From NCBI GenBank assembly GCA_025463905.1, contig JAODBJ010000134.1, positions 1 to 34,575 of the forward strand: a stretch of 34,575 nucleotides of DNA, given 5' to 3'. Source of the DNA: Actinomycetes bacterium (GTDB lineage Bacteria > Actinomycetota > Acidimicrobiia > IMCC26256 > PALSA-610). Both the position numbers and the translations under genes were made by a program. The notes beneath the pieces are model-generated. The model saw nothing but the letters and a program-made list of their open reading frames with translations, did no database searches and was not told the origin of the DNA. Each line of letters begins with the position of its first letter. Positions within the stretch are counted from its first letter, which is position 1. Shown piece by piece: positions 8,376-16,820 of this stretch.

Positions 8376-10412
8376 TTACCGGAGTGCAATCGAATCGCGC
8401 ACGAAGTCAGCGTAGGCCTGCTGGCCGAGGCTGGTGAGGTGGATCCCGTCGCCCACGAACCAGTCGGCGTGCGGACCGGCGTAGCCATGCCAGTCGATCA
8501 CGGTGGAGTTCGGCCACCGTTTCCAACCGGCCACGAGACGCGCGTTCACCAGGCCTTCCCAACTGCGCGGTTCGCGCGCCGTGACGAACACGACCCGACG
8601 GCTACGGCCGAGCACACCCATCATCTGGTCGAACTGCGCGTCGCTGAACGCGCCGTTCGTTCCCATGTGGATGACGACGGTCTGGGGGAGTGCGCCATAA
8701 CGCGCGTACTGCTGCAACACCGAGATCGCGTCCCAGAACTGCCGGCTCACCGCTGCATCTACCTGAATGCCGGGAATGTCGCGCTGCAACGCGCCGCGCG
8801 CACCGAGCATCACTGAATCGCCGATCGCGAGTACGGGCGACGGAAGGCGTAGCGGTGCGGTCGTCGGCGCGACGGTGGGGGCCGGGTGGCGGACCGGCGC
8901 GCGCACGGGCTTGCGGGTGACGGGCTTGCTGGTGGTCGGCGGCGTCGTGGCCACCGCCCTGGCAACCTTGCGCTCGGCTACGGGCGCGAGAACGGTCGTG
9001 GCGGTTTCGGTGACCGTCCCGGCAGTGGCTCGCAGCCCGGCGAGGGCGGAGGGATCCGGCTGATTCGCGGCGCCGTGATGCGAAGACGCAGCCGTGAGCC
9101 CGGGGATCGACACCGGCTCGGGCTGGGCCGTCGCCAATCCGGCCGCGAGCAGCGATGCTGTCAGCACAACCGGGACGCCGACGGCCGCACCTCGAACGAC
9201 GACCCGCCAACGCGATTTCGTCGCCTCGCGGGCCTGAGTGACCCAGCGGCCCAGCTCACCGCGGCGGATGGGCGATTCGATGTAGCGGTACGAACATTCC
9301 GCGGCGCCGAACGACAACCCGAGGCGGAGCACGAACACCGGCCATCCCGTGAGCTGGAAGAAGTGCTCGAAGTCGCCACCCGCACTCGCGCCGCCGGGCC
9401 GCGTGATCGCAAAGATCGGATAGTGCCAGAGATACAGGCTGTACGAGCGCAGACCGATCCAACGCATCGGTTTGCAGCCGAGCAGCGCGCCGAGGTCGGA
9501 CACAGGGTGGACTGCGGCCGCGATGACGAAAAGGGTCGCGATGTCGACGAACAGGAAACCGCCGTGGAACACAGCCGCCTCGTGCGCGCCAGGGACGAGT
9601 GCGTAGTGACGGAATGCGAAGAGCAATCCGAGCACACCGAGGACGCCGACGGCATCGAGCGCGGCGCGAGCGCCGCGACCCGCGGAACCGCGGATGCGAT
9701 ACGGCGCGAACCCGAACGCCATGACGGATCCCAGCAACAAACCCGACAAACGCGTGTCGGTTCCGTAGTACGCGCGATCGGCGCTGCCACGCGCGAGCAC
9801 CGCCATCCAGATCGCGGAGACCGCGGCGACACTGAGCATCACGAGCATGAGTCGCCGCCGCCCCAAACGGCTGAGACCAAACGCGAGCAGCGGGGGCCAG
9901 AACAGGTAGAACTGCTCCTCGATGGCGAGTGACCACAAGTGCTTCAGGAGGTCGGGTCGCCCGATGTCTTGGAAGTACGAACGGTGCGCAACGATCTGCC
10001 ACCAGTTGCTCGTGTACGTCAACGAGGCGAGGACGTCGCCTTTGAGCGTGCCGATTGCGTCGGGTAGGAACAGAAGCGCGTACGCGACGACGATCGCGAG
10101 AAGCACTCCGAGTGCGGGCAACAGCCGCCGGGCGCGACGGAACCAGAACCGTCGGACCGAGATGGCCCCGGTGCGGCGTCGCTCGGCAAGTAACAGCGAC
10201 GTGATCAGGTAGCCGCTGACGACGAAGAAGACCTCGACGCCGAGGAACCCGCCCGGCGCGGCACCCTGCGAATGACCGCCAATCGCCGCGTGGTGGTACA
10301 CGAGCACGGCAAGCACCGAAAGCGCGCGCAACCCGTCGAGGCCGGGCAGGTACCGCAGCGAGATTCGAGGAGCGCTGGCGGCCGGCGTCGTCGGCGGCTC
10401 GGTCGTTGTCGT
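8376..10412 (-). CDS. Acyltransferase-3 / SGNH two-domain O-acyltransferase, non-canonical or lost start codon
   Basis: OafA/YrhL-type protein predicted to O-acylate cell-envelope glycans. The N-terminal half is a multi-span acyltransferase-3 domain (LDGLRALSVLAVLVYHH with the family His, GVEVFFVVSGYLIT, LWSLAIEEQFYLFWP, YSLYLWHYPIF). A Thr/Pro-rich linker follows, then an extracytoplasmic SGNH domain with IGDSVML (Ser about 533), HMGTNGAF and DGIHLTSLG. The only normal start, TTG 10331, falls inside the conserved PGLDGLRAL motif. The frame stays open upstream with a good family N-terminus (...PRISLRYLPGLDG...). An ACG codon at 10412-10410 sits exactly 6 nt after a TAGCTT -10 hexamer, where a leaderless ATG would be expected, giving TTTEPPTTPAASAP... 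I take 10412 as the likely original start; annotation pipelines would probably give 10331. Confidence 0.88.
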   Translation of the reverse strand, partial: TTTTEPPTTPAASAPRISLRYLPGLDGLRALSVLAVLVYHHAAIGGHSQGAAPGGFLGVEVFFVVSGYLITSLLLAERRRTGAISVRRFWFRRARRLLPALGVLLAIVVAYALLFLPDAIGTLKGDVLASLTYTSNWWQIVAHRSYFQDIGRPDLLKHLWSLAIEEQFYLFWPPLLAFGLSRLGRRRLMLVMLSVAAVSAIWMAVLARGSADRAYYGTDTRLSGLLLGSVMAFGFAPYRIRGSAGRGARAALDAVGVLGVLGLLFAFRHYALVPGAHEAAVFHGGFLFVDIATLFVIAAAVHPVSDLGALLGCKPMRWIGLRSYSLYLWHYPIFAITRPGGASAGGDFEHFFQLTGWPVFVLRLGLSFGAAECSYRYIESPIRRGELGRWVTQAREATKSRWRVVVRGAAVGVPVVLTASLLAAGLATAQPEPVSIPGLTAASSHHGAANQPDPSALAGLRATAGTVTETATTVLAPVAERKVARAVATTPPTTSKPVTRKPVRAPVRHPAPTVAPTTAPLRLPSPVLAIGDSVMLGARGALQRDIPGIQVDAAVSRQFWDAISVLQQYARYGALPQTVVIHMGTNGAFSDAQFDQMMGVLGRSRRVVFVTAREPRSWEGLVNARLVAGWKRWPNSTVIDWHGYAGPHADWFVGDGIHLTSLGQQAYADFVRDSIALR

Positions 10413-10418
10413 TGTTAC

Positions 10419-10424
10419 AAGCTA
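10419..10424 (-). promoter_or_regulatory. TAGCTT -10 hexamer for the acyltransferase
   Basis: Minus-strand TAGCTT fits the actinobacterial TAnnnT -10 pattern and lies 6 nt before the ACG codon at 10412. The spacing matches the other leaderless-type promoters in this window. Confidence 0.45.
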
Positions 10425-10489
10425 ATTGCGGGGAGCTGCCCGTCTCGACACATGCAAGATCGCGTCGCTGTCGACGTCGAGAGGCCGGG

Positions 10490-10864
10490 CTACGCCTCGG
10501 GGAGGTGGCACACCGCCTCGACGTTGTTGCCGTCGGGGTCTCTCACGAACGCGCCGAAGTAGTTCGGGTGGTATTCGGGCCACACGCGCGGTTCGTGTAG
10601 CACCTCAGCGCCCGCAGCACGAGCGGCGTTGAAGAATGCTCGTACCCCGGCTCGATCACCGGCCGCGAACGCGACGTGCACTTCGCGGTTGGGAGTGCCG
10701 CCGTCGAGTGGACCGATCCAGAACGTCGGACGGCCACTCACGCCGTAACCGATCACCGTTCCGAAGTCCATCGCTCGTTCGCCGCCCAGCGGTACGAGCA
10801 CCGCGTCGTAGAAACGGGAGCTGGCGTCAGTGTCCGCGCATTGGATCGACAGATGATCAAGCAT
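10490..10864 (-). CDS. VOC (glyoxalase/bleomycin-resistance) family protein
   Basis: Single-domain vicinal-oxygen-chelate protein of 124 aa. The opening MLDHLSIQCADTDASSRFYDAVL and the ending FGAFVRDPDGNNVEAVCH are typical of the family. The first-strand His (DHL) and last-strand Glu (VEAV) are the usual metal-ligand positions. I chose ATG 10864 because the domain starts there and a TACGGT hexamer ends 6 nt upstream (leaderless-type). The frame could extend 20 codons further, but that would run through the promoter. Divergent from the DUF2127 gene. The substrate is unknown; the family includes lyases, dioxygenases and drug-binding proteins. Confidence 0.9.
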   Translation of the reverse strand: MLDHLSIQCADTDASSRFYDAVLVPLGGERAMDFGTVIGYGVSGRPTFWIGPLDGGTPNREVHVAFAAGDRAGVRAFFNAARAAGAEVLHEPRVWPEYHPNYFGAFVRDPDGNNVEAVCHLPEA

Positions 10865-10925
10865 GGTCGAACCGTACACACGAAGAACGCACCTCCGCGC
10901 CGGCGTGGGCCGTACGCTCCGCACG
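10865..10925. promoter_or_regulatory. Back-to-back leaderless-type promoters, VOC and DUF2127 genes
   Basis: In this 61-nt gap, the minus strand carries TACGGT (10876-10871) 6 nt before ATG 10864. The plus strand carries TACGCT (10913-10918) 7 nt before ATG 10926. Neither gene has a ribosome-binding site. Confidence 0.5.
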
Positions 10926-11738
10926 ATGGAACATCCGCTGCGCCGGCCCGAGCTTCTCGTATGCGCGTGGCGCGGTCATGTGCTGCCCGGCGCATCCGTC
11001 GACCCACTCGATGAGCGTCACAGGGTGCTCGCCCGCGCGACCAGCGACGGTCGTCGGTTCGCGCAGTGCTTGCGATGTGCCTCATGGGTGGTGGCCGACG
11101 CCCCGTCCAACGGTGCCGGCCTCGCAGTCGAGTCGGTCGCGGATCTGGCGCGGCCCCGCCGGGGCCGCGCGCTGCGCCAAGCAATCGTGTTGCGCGTCAT
11201 CGCCGTCGATCGCGGCGTACACGCGATCGCATTCGCGGCGGTGGGCATCGCCGCGCTCGCGTTGCGTTGGCGGCTCGACGCAGTCCACGGGTGGGCGACC
11301 GGCATGTTGCAGGCGCTCACGAGCGCGCGCCACGGTCAGGGTGGCGCGAGCACCCACGGCCTGATCGCCGCGCTGTTATCGCGGCTCGCGCAGGTGCGCC
11401 CCCACTCGTTGCTCATGCTCGCCGCGTTCGCGGGCGCGTACGCGGTGGTGTCGGCGTTCGAAGCCGTCGGCTTGTGGCTGGAACGACGCTGGGCCGAATA
11501 TCTCACCGCGCTGGCGACGGCCGGCTTCCTCCCGTTCGAGATACACGAACTCATCGTGAGGATCACCTTCGTGCGTGTCGGCGCGTTGGTGGTGAACCTT
11601 GCGATACTCGTGTACCTCGTATGGACAAAGCACTTGTTCGGTGTCGGCGGCAACATCGCCGACGACGATCCCGAACCGCTCGACCCACTGCCGGAATTCG
11701 CGCCGCTCAACCCCGCGCCGCAAGAAGTACCGCGTTAG
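10926..11738 (+). CDS. DUF2127 membrane protein with N-terminal Cys-containing extension
   Basis: Integral membrane protein of 270 aa. The C-terminal 150 residues match my recollection of DUF2127: several membrane spans with EAVGLWLERRWAEYLTALAT, GFLPFEIHELIVRIT and VGALVVNLAILVYLVW. The first 90 residues are soluble and contain CAWRGH and CLRCASW, perhaps a degenerate zinc-ribbon-like element. ATG 10926 follows a TACGCT hexamer with 7 nt between. The gene ends in TTAG, where its TAG overlaps the TAA of the convergent thioredoxin gene. The function of DUF2127 is not known. Confidence 0.88.
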   Translation: MEHPLRRPELLVCAWRGHVLPGASVDPLDERHRVLARATSDGRRFAQCLRCASWVVADAPSNGAGLAVESVADLARPRRGRALRQAIVLRVIAVDRGVHAIAFAAVGIAALALRWRLDAVHGWATGMLQALTSARHGQGGASTHGLIAALLSRLAQVRPHSLLMLAAFAGAYAVVSAFEAVGLWLERRWAEYLTALATAGFLPFEIHELIVRITFVRVGALVVNLAILVYLVWTKHLFGVGGNIADDDPEPLDPLPEFAPLNPAPQEVPR

Positions 11739-12103
11739 CTCTGCTCGCTCGGCGCGGCAATCTGGGCGCGAACCTCGTCCATGTCGAGCGCACGGACCTG
11801 GCTGATGAGGTCTTCGAGCGCCGCTTCGGGAAGCGCGCCGGCCTGTGAGAAGAGCAGCACGCCGTCGCGGAATGCCATCAGCGTCGGGATCGACATAATC
11901 CGAGCGGCACCGGCCAAGTCGGTTTCCGCTTCGGTATCGACCTTTCCGAACACGATGTCGGTGTGCCGTTCCGCAGCGCCTTCGAACACGGGCGCAAACA
12001 TGCGGCACGGCCCACACCACGAGGCCCACCAGTCCACGAGGACGATGCCCTCGCGCTCGACGGTCTCGGTAAAGGTGTCGTTGGTCAATGTAACGGTGGT
12101 CAT
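11735..12103 (-). CDS. trxA: Thioredoxin
   Basis: Thioredoxin of 122 aa, a cytoplasmic disulfide reductase. The active site WCGPC places the redox pair at Cys30 and Cys33, preceded by VLVDWWASW. The conserved cis-Pro lies in IMSIPTLMAF. The C-terminus is about 15 residues longer than a minimal thioredoxin. It is convergent with the DUF2127 gene, overlapping by 4 nt. The start lies 13 nt from a CsoR/CstR-like palindrome (12117-12135) that covers the probable promoter, suggesting induction by copper or reactive sulfur. No thioredoxin reductase gene lies nearby. The symbol is used for the family; other trx paralogues may exist elsewhere. Confidence 0.95.
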   Translation of the reverse strand: MTTVTLTNDTFTETVEREGIVLVDWWASWCGPCRMFAPVFEGAAERHTDIVFGKVDTEAETDLAGAARIMSIPTLMAFRDGVLLFSQAGALPEAALEDLISQVRALDMDEVRAQIAAPSEQS

Positions 12104-12116
12104 GAACGGTTGAACC

Positions 12117-12135
12117 TATACCCTCTGGGGGTATA
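12117..12135 (-). promoter_or_regulatory. CsoR/CstR-like palindromic operator upstream of thioredoxin
   Basis: TATACCC-TCTGG-GGGTATA is a 19-bp element with perfect 7-bp arms. On the minus strand it reads TATACCCCCAGAGGGTATA, close to the ATACCCC..GGGGTAT half-site pattern known for CsoR/RcnR/CstR repressors. It overlaps a TATAGG/TAGGTT -10 region and ends 13 nt before the thioredoxin ATG. Confidence 0.6.
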
Positions 12136-12159
12136 TTCCCGCCCCAGCCAGCGAGGCTC

Positions 12160-13254
12160 CTAGAGGGATATAACGGTGCGCACGCCGCGGGCTGCCGCCA
12201 GATCGTCGAACGCCTCGTTGATCTCCGAGAGGGGCCGTCGCGTCGTGATGAGGGCCTCGAGATCCAGGCGGCCGGCTCGCCACAACGACAGCAGGCGCGG
12301 CACCTCGAGCAACGAGTTGCTGCTGCCGAGGAGGCAGCCGAGCAGTTTCTTCTCCTGGGCGGTGAACAGCACCGCAGGCGCGATCGTGATGTTCTCGTCG
12401 ATCGGCGGTGCGCCGACGCACACCGTGGTGCCTCCGGCGCGCGTTGCGTCGAGACCGACGTTCACCAGTGCGGCGCGGCCGGCCGCTTCGAACGCATAGT
12501 CGGCACCGACCTCGGTCAACGCCATCGTCGCCGCCACGACGTCTTCATTGGTGGGATCGATCGTGGTGGTCGCACCGAAGCGTTCCGCCGTGGCTCTCCG
12601 CTGCGCGACCGGATCGCTGGCAATGATCTGCGCTGCGCCCGCGACCCGCGCACCCTGCACAACCGACAGGCCGATGCCCCCGAGCCCGAGCACGAGCACG
12701 GTTGCGCCGGGTTCGACTCGCGCGGTGTTGAGAACTGCGCCGACTCCCGTCTGCACCGCGCAGCCGAGGACGCACGCAATGTCGAGCGGTACATCGGCCG
12801 GCACTTTGATGGCACCCGTTTCCGACGTGAGCACGTACTCGGCGAACGCGCCCACCGCCAGGCCTCGATATACGGGCGCGCCGCCGCGCGACAGGCCCGT
12901 CGTGCCGTCGGTGAACGTTGCGGTCGCGATCGACGACGCGTTCACGCACACGCCCGGCTCGCCGCGCACACACCAATAGCAACGGCCGCACGGTGCGATC
13001 GGCGTGAGTACGACCGGGTCGCCCGGCGCAAGCAACGTCACGCCTTCGCCAACCCGCTCGACTACGCCGGTCGCTTCGTGGCCCAGCACCACCGGCATCG
13101 GTGCCAAGCCACCTTGCGCGACCGTGAGGTCGGAGTGACAGACCCCGCAGTACGCGACGCGCACCTGCACCTGCAGCGGCCCGGGTTCGGCTATTTCGAC
13201 GTCGTCCCGCAGCACCATCGGCGCTCCGGCCGACTCGAGCAATGCCGCTTGCAT
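12160..13254 (-). CDS. Zinc-dependent NAD(P)-linked alcohol dehydrogenase (class III-like MDR)
   Basis: Medium-chain alcohol dehydrogenase of 364 aa. Catalytic zinc ligands are seen in CGVCHSD and LGHEATG. The structural zinc lobe is PCGRCYWCVRGEPGVC (four Cys). The dinucleotide fold is VLGLGGIGLSVVQGA with an acidic residue (ASDP) downstream, favouring NAD. I chose ATG 13254 because the domain begins at MQAALLESAG and GAGAGGG lies just upstream; a longer frame exists but runs into the divergent VOC gene's promoter region. It resembles actinobacterial NDMA-type or mycothiol-linked alcohol/formaldehyde dehydrogenases; the substrate is undecided. Confidence 0.93.
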   Translation of the reverse strand: MQAALLESAGAPMVLRDDVEIAEPGPLQVQVRVAYCGVCHSDLTVAQGGLAPMPVVLGHEATGVVERVGEGVTLLAPGDPVVLTPIAPCGRCYWCVRGEPGVCVNASSIATATFTDGTTGLSRGGAPVYRGLAVGAFAEYVLTSETGAIKVPADVPLDIACVLGCAVQTGVGAVLNTARVEPGATVLVLGLGGIGLSVVQGARVAGAAQIIASDPVAQRRATAERFGATTTIDPTNEDVVAATMALTEVGADYAFEAAGRAALVNVGLDATRAGGTTVCVGAPPIDENITIAPAVLFTAQEKKLLGCLLGSSNSLLEVPRLLSLWRAGRLDLEALITTRRPLSEINEAFDDLAAARGVRTVISL

Positions 13255-13343
13255 ACATGACCCTCTCGTCGATGATCGGAGGCACCCTACGCGCCGCCCA
13301 CGTGACGCACGTTCGTATGCGCGACGCTCGCGGATCAACGTCG

Positions 13344-13349
13344 TACGTT
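13344..13349 (+). promoter_or_regulatory. TACGTT -10 hexamer for the two-domain VOC gene
   Basis: TACGTT lies 6 nt before ATG 13356, and there is no ribosome-binding site. It fits a leaderless-type promoter. Confidence 0.45.
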
Positions 13350-13355
13350 GTGCGG

Positions 13356-14264
13356 ATGCCGCTCGATGGCGCTCGCGTGTTCCATGTGAATGTCAACTGC
13401 TCGGACCTCGATCGTTCGAGAGCGTTCTACGCGGGCGGGTTGGGCCTGGATGCGTCGGCGCGTACGACTCCCGACCAGGTGCAGTCGGGCGAGGCGTTCG
13501 GCCTCACCGAAGCGCGCTGGGATGCGTGGATCCTGTGCGGCGAGCGCGGGTTCGACGGCGGCGCGATCGACCTGCTCGAGTGGAAGGTGCCGCGGCCGGC
13601 GGGTACACCGCCCGCGCGGCTCTACGAATGCGGATTTCAACGCATCGGGTTCATGGTGCCCGATCTCGACGCCGCGCTCGGGAATGTCACCGCGAATCAC
13701 GGGCAAGCGTGGAGCGAACCATTCGCGCATGCGAACGACGACGGCAGCATGATCCGTCTCGCCCTCGTGAGCGACCCCGATGGCACCGCGATCGAGCTCA
13801 TCGAGGGCGGCGGCCCACGGCTTTCGTTCGTGGGTATCACGTGCACCGACTTCGAACAGTCGCTCGCGTTCTATCGAACGCTGGGGTTCAGGTTGGTGGC
13901 ACGGTTCCCGAGCAACAACGACGACGGAGCCCACTTGCGGATTGACGGGCCGGTCGCGATGGAGGAAGCCATCCTGTCGGCGCCCGGCGGTGGAGACGTG
14001 CTCCTCATGCTCGTCGGCTTCGCGACACCGTCGCCAACGGCTTCGCCGCCGCGTCCGGCGAACACGCTCGGGATGTGGCGAACCGCGATGCTCGTTCCCG
14101 ACCTCGACGCCGCCACCGCCGTGCTCGACGCGGCCGGCATCGAAACCATTTCTCCGTCGGTGTCGATGGCGATGGGTCCCGGGCTGCCGACGCTACGGTT
14201 CGTCTGCTTCAAGGGCCCCGACGGCGAGGTACTCGAACTGATCGAGCAACCCGCCGCCGTGTGA
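13356..14264 (+). CDS. Tandem-domain VOC family protein (extradiol dioxygenase/glyoxalase-like)
   Basis: A 302-aa protein with two or more VOC modules in tandem. Module boundaries appear as RVFHVNVNCSDLDRSRAFYAG (start of repeat 1), FQRIGFMVPDLDAALG with SDPDGTAIELIEG, LSFVGITCTDFEQSLAFYRTLGF (start of repeat 2), and MLVPDLDAA with KGPDGEVLELIEQ at the end. I chose ATG 13356 because the domain begins here, 6 nt after a TACGTT hexamer. Such two-module proteins are known as extradiol ring-cleavage dioxygenases, 4-hydroxyphenylpyruvate dioxygenase relatives or lyases; I cannot fix the substrate. Divergent from the alcohol dehydrogenase. Confidence 0.9.
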   Translation: MPLDGARVFHVNVNCSDLDRSRAFYAGGLGLDASARTTPDQVQSGEAFGLTEARWDAWILCGERGFDGGAIDLLEWKVPRPAGTPPARLYECGFQRIGFMVPDLDAALGNVTANHGQAWSEPFAHANDDGSMIRLALVSDPDGTAIELIEGGGPRLSFVGITCTDFEQSLAFYRTLGFRLVARFPSNNDDGAHLRIDGPVAMEEAILSAPGGGDVLLMLVGFATPSPTASPPRPANTLGMWRTAMLVPDLDAATAVLDAAGIETISPSVSMAMGPGLPTLRFVCFKGPDGEVLELIEQPAAV

Positions 14265-14265
14265 A

Positions 14266-14294
14266 CCGTCAGAGCCGTTAGAGCCGTTAGGCAG
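14266..14294. repeat. Short direct repeat between convergent genes
   Basis: Tandem AGAGCCGTT units lie between the two-module VOC gene and the MBL gene. They overlap the MBL stop codon (14287-14289). No function is evident. Confidence 0.5.
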
Positions 14295-15024
14295 TCGCCG
14301 CGATCTGCGCATCCTCGAGCAACGCCGCGTAGCGATCCGCGAGCGCGTCCAGTTGTGCGCCGCCGTCGCCGGTGTACGACGCACCGTGCATCACCGCGAT
14401 GGTCGTTGGTTGCAACGCTGCCAGTTCGCGCATCGTCCGCTCGACGTTCGGCCCGAGTCCCGTGGCGTGGAAGATCTCTTCCGCGGCCATTGCCCGCTCG
14501 ACCAGATCGTCGTCGGTAATCGCGCCGTTGTCGCCAACGCTCGTGAACAGGTCGCCCGCGAACAGCGTGCGCGTCTCCTCCTCGAACCACAGGCCGCTTT
14601 CCCAGTTGTGCGGCACGTGCGGCGTCGGAAGGAAGCGCATCCGCTTGCCCCCGAGGTCGAGGGGCTCGTCGCCGATGACGCTCGGCTTCCGGTCGGCGAG
14701 GTCGTCGAGCGACACCATGCACGCGAGACCGCCGTGAACCACCTCGGAGCGAGGTGCTGCACCGAGGAACGCGTTCATCGCGCCGCATTCATCTGCCTCG
14801 ACGTGCCCGAACGAGATCCAACGGAGGTCTTCGAGCGGCACGAGCGACGCCACCGCCGCCGAGACCAGCGGGAACAGGCCCCGCATGCCGGTATGGAACA
14901 AGAACGGCGATTCCGCCCGGACCAGGAACTGGTTGAACGTGAAACCGGCGGGCGCCGCGACTTCGGCGACGTACGTCGAAAGCCGGAACACGTCGGGTGC
15001 GATTTCGTCGATCTTGGTCTCCAT
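14287..15024 (-). CDS. MBL-fold protein of the oxygen-binding diiron (ODP/FprA-like) type
   Basis: A 245-aa metallo-beta-lactamase-fold protein resembling the diiron domain of flavodiiron proteins but without the flavodoxin domain. The metal motif reads GHVEADECGAM, that is H-x-E-x-D-E where flavodiiron enzymes have H-x-E-x-D-H. Other ligand candidates are His in PTPHVPHNWESG, Asp in LFAGDLF and His in AVMHGASY. ATG 15024 is preceded by GAAGGAG at good spacing; an upstream frame extension has no such site. Flavodiiron relatives reduce O2 or NO, while stand-alone ODP domains can be sensors. Lacking a flavin domain, it would need an outside electron donor or act as a sensor (inference). Confidence 0.88.
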   Translation of the reverse strand: METKIDEIAPDVFRLSTYVAEVAAPAGFTFNQFLVRAESPFLFHTGMRGLFPLVSAAVASLVPLEDLRWISFGHVEADECGAMNAFLGAAPRSEVVHGGLACMVSLDDLADRKPSVIGDEPLDLGGKRMRFLPTPHVPHNWESGLWFEEETRTLFAGDLFTSVGDNGAITDDDLVERAMAAEEIFHATGLGPNVERTMRELAALQPTTIAVMHGASYTGDGGAQLDALADRYAALLEDAQIAATA

Positions 15025-15121
15025 GGCGCTCCTTCGAGGTTGTTGCGGCTGGTGCGCCGCCCCAACCACCATCGCATGCCCCGGTTACCCCCACATCGGG
15101 GGGTTCCCCGATTCCCGCTAC

Positions 15122-16786
15122 CTATTTGTCGGCGGCGGTCGCGATCGCGGCGGCCTCGGTGCGGGACCGGGCGCCGAGCTTCGCCAGGACGCGTCCGACG
15201 TGGTGCTCCGCGGTTTTGGCCGAGATGAAGAGGCGCTGCGCGATCTCGGCGTTCGTGAGGCCCTGGCACACCAACTCCAGCACTTCGCCTTCGCGGCGGG
15301 TGAGGTTCGCGACGCCGGTCGATCCGACGGGTTTGCGCCGGCTGACGCTGCCGAGCGCGCGCAACGCGGCGAGGCAACGGTCGGCGTGGCGGGTCGCGCC
15401 GAGGCGCTCGAAGCAGGCGAGCGCAGCCCGCGCCTCTCCGATCGCGGCGGTCGCGTCGCCGTTGGCTGCGAACGCCTCGGCCAGCTCGAGATCGATGGTG
15501 CCGCGCAGTAGCGGGCGTTCGTCGGTGGCGACATAGCGGCGTGCACGTTCGAGGTGGCCGATCGCACCGTCGAGATCGTCACGCGCCACGCAGACGCGGC
15601 TGCGGGCGATCGCCGCCTCGGCCCGCAACACCATGCTCTCCGCCCGTTCCGAAACCACTTCGAGTTCGACGACGGCGACGTCGGCCGCGTCGACGCGACC
15701 GGCTGCGAGCTCGGCTTCCACGAGCACCGCGAGCAGCGCACCTCCGCGTAACGCGTCACCAACGAGTTGACGAATCGCCCGCCGAGCGACGGCAACCGCG
15801 ACATCGGCACGACCCGATGCGAAGTGCAGGCGTGCGAGCGCGAAGGCGACCGGTAGGTCGTCCTCGTACGGTGCGAGCAACTCGGCGGCCTCTTGGAGGC
15901 GACCTTGTTGGGTGCGAAGATCAGCCAAGTTCGCGATCGTCTCCACGCGGTGTCCTCGCGTCACGGACGCGACTGGGCCGAGCGCTTCGAGCATCGCCGC
16001 TTCGGCTTCCGGCCAGCGGCCCGCACTGCACAGCACCGCGCCGTACGCGACCCGGCAATGCGTGTGCAACACGCGCGGACGACCTCCAAGTGGGCCGAGC
16101 ACCAGCTCGTTCACGAGGCGAGTCCACTCGTCGGCGCGGCGCACATCACCGGTACGATCGCAGGACGTCAACATCGAACAGAAGCACTTGCCGACCACTG
16201 CCGGGTCGCGCACTTCACCGGCCGTGATCGCGGCGAGGGCTTCGTCGAGCCGGGCGAATCCGGCGGCGGCGCGGCCCTGCGTGACGAGCGCGAGACCGGC
16301 ATCGGCGAGCGCGCGCATCTCGAGCGCGGCATCGCCGTACTCGAGCGCGATCTTCAACGCTCGATCCGCGCTGCGTTCGAGTTCTTCCACGTCCGGCCGA
16401 TCGCAGGCCATCACCGCAAGTTCGAGGTAGCCCCATTCGACGCACGGCCCGATCGCGTCGAGCAGGCGCCGGGCGCGCGCGAGCCAACCGCGGCTCGCGG
16501 CATCGTTGCCGAACATGTCGATGTGCAGCGACGCGAGTTCGATCGCGATGCGCGCCGCCGGTCGCAGTTCGCCCTGGGCCCGGTAGTCGCGGAACGCCAC
16601 CTCCCAGTGACGTCGAGTTTCGTCGAAGCCGTCGTTGAGGAAATACAACCCGCCGAGCAACTCCCGAGCCGCGGGCTGGTCGTGCTGCTCGACCGCGAGT
16701 TTCGCCGCGGCGAACGCGGCATCGACCTGCCCGATAGCAACCGCCGCCAGAGCTTCTCCGAACGCGGACTCGCCGTCGAGGGTCAC
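15122..16786 (-). CDS. LuxR-family transcriptional regulator with helical-repeat sensor region
   Basis: DNA-binding regulator of 554 aa. The C-terminal helix-turn-helix is a clear LuxR/GerE domain: [20 protein letters not shown] with [20 protein letters not shown]. The remaining 490 residues are Ala/Leu-rich helices resembling TPR repeats, as in MalT/LAL-type regulators, but no P-loop ATPase domain is visible. I chose GTG 16786 because the upstream open frame overlaps the SnoaL-like gene ending at 16821. A TACGAT hexamer lies 9 nt before this GTG. It may instead be read as the second gene of an operon with the SnoaL-like gene, 34 nt away. The ligand and targets are unknown. Confidence 0.88.
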   Translation of the reverse strand: MTLDGESAFGEALAAVAIGQVDAAFAAAKLAVEQHDQPAARELLGGLYFLNDGFDETRRHWEVAFRDYRAQGELRPAARIAIELASLHIDMFGNDAASRGWLARARRLLDAIGPCVEWGYLELAVMACDRPDVEELERSADRALKIALEYGDAALEMRALADAGLALVTQGRAAAGFARLDEALAAITAGEVRDPAVVGKCFCSMLTSCDRTGDVRRADEWTRLVNELVLGPLGGRPRVLHTHCRVAYGAVLCSAGRWPEAEAAMLEALGPVASVTRGHRVETIANLADLRTQQGRLQEAAELLAPYEDDLPVAFALARLHFASGRADVAVAVARRAIRQLVGDALRGGALLAVLVEAELAAGRVDAADVAVVELEVVSERAESMVLRAEAAIARSRVCVARDDLDGAIGHLERARRYVATDERPLLRGTIDLELAEAFAANGDATAAIGEARAALACFERLGATRHADRCLAALRALGSVSRRKPVGSTGVANLTRREGEVLELVCQGLTNAEIAQRLFISAKTAEHHVGRVLAKLGARSRTEAAAIATAADK

Positions 16787-16820
16787 TACCGGCGAATCGT
16801 ACGCAACGGCTCGTCTCGCA

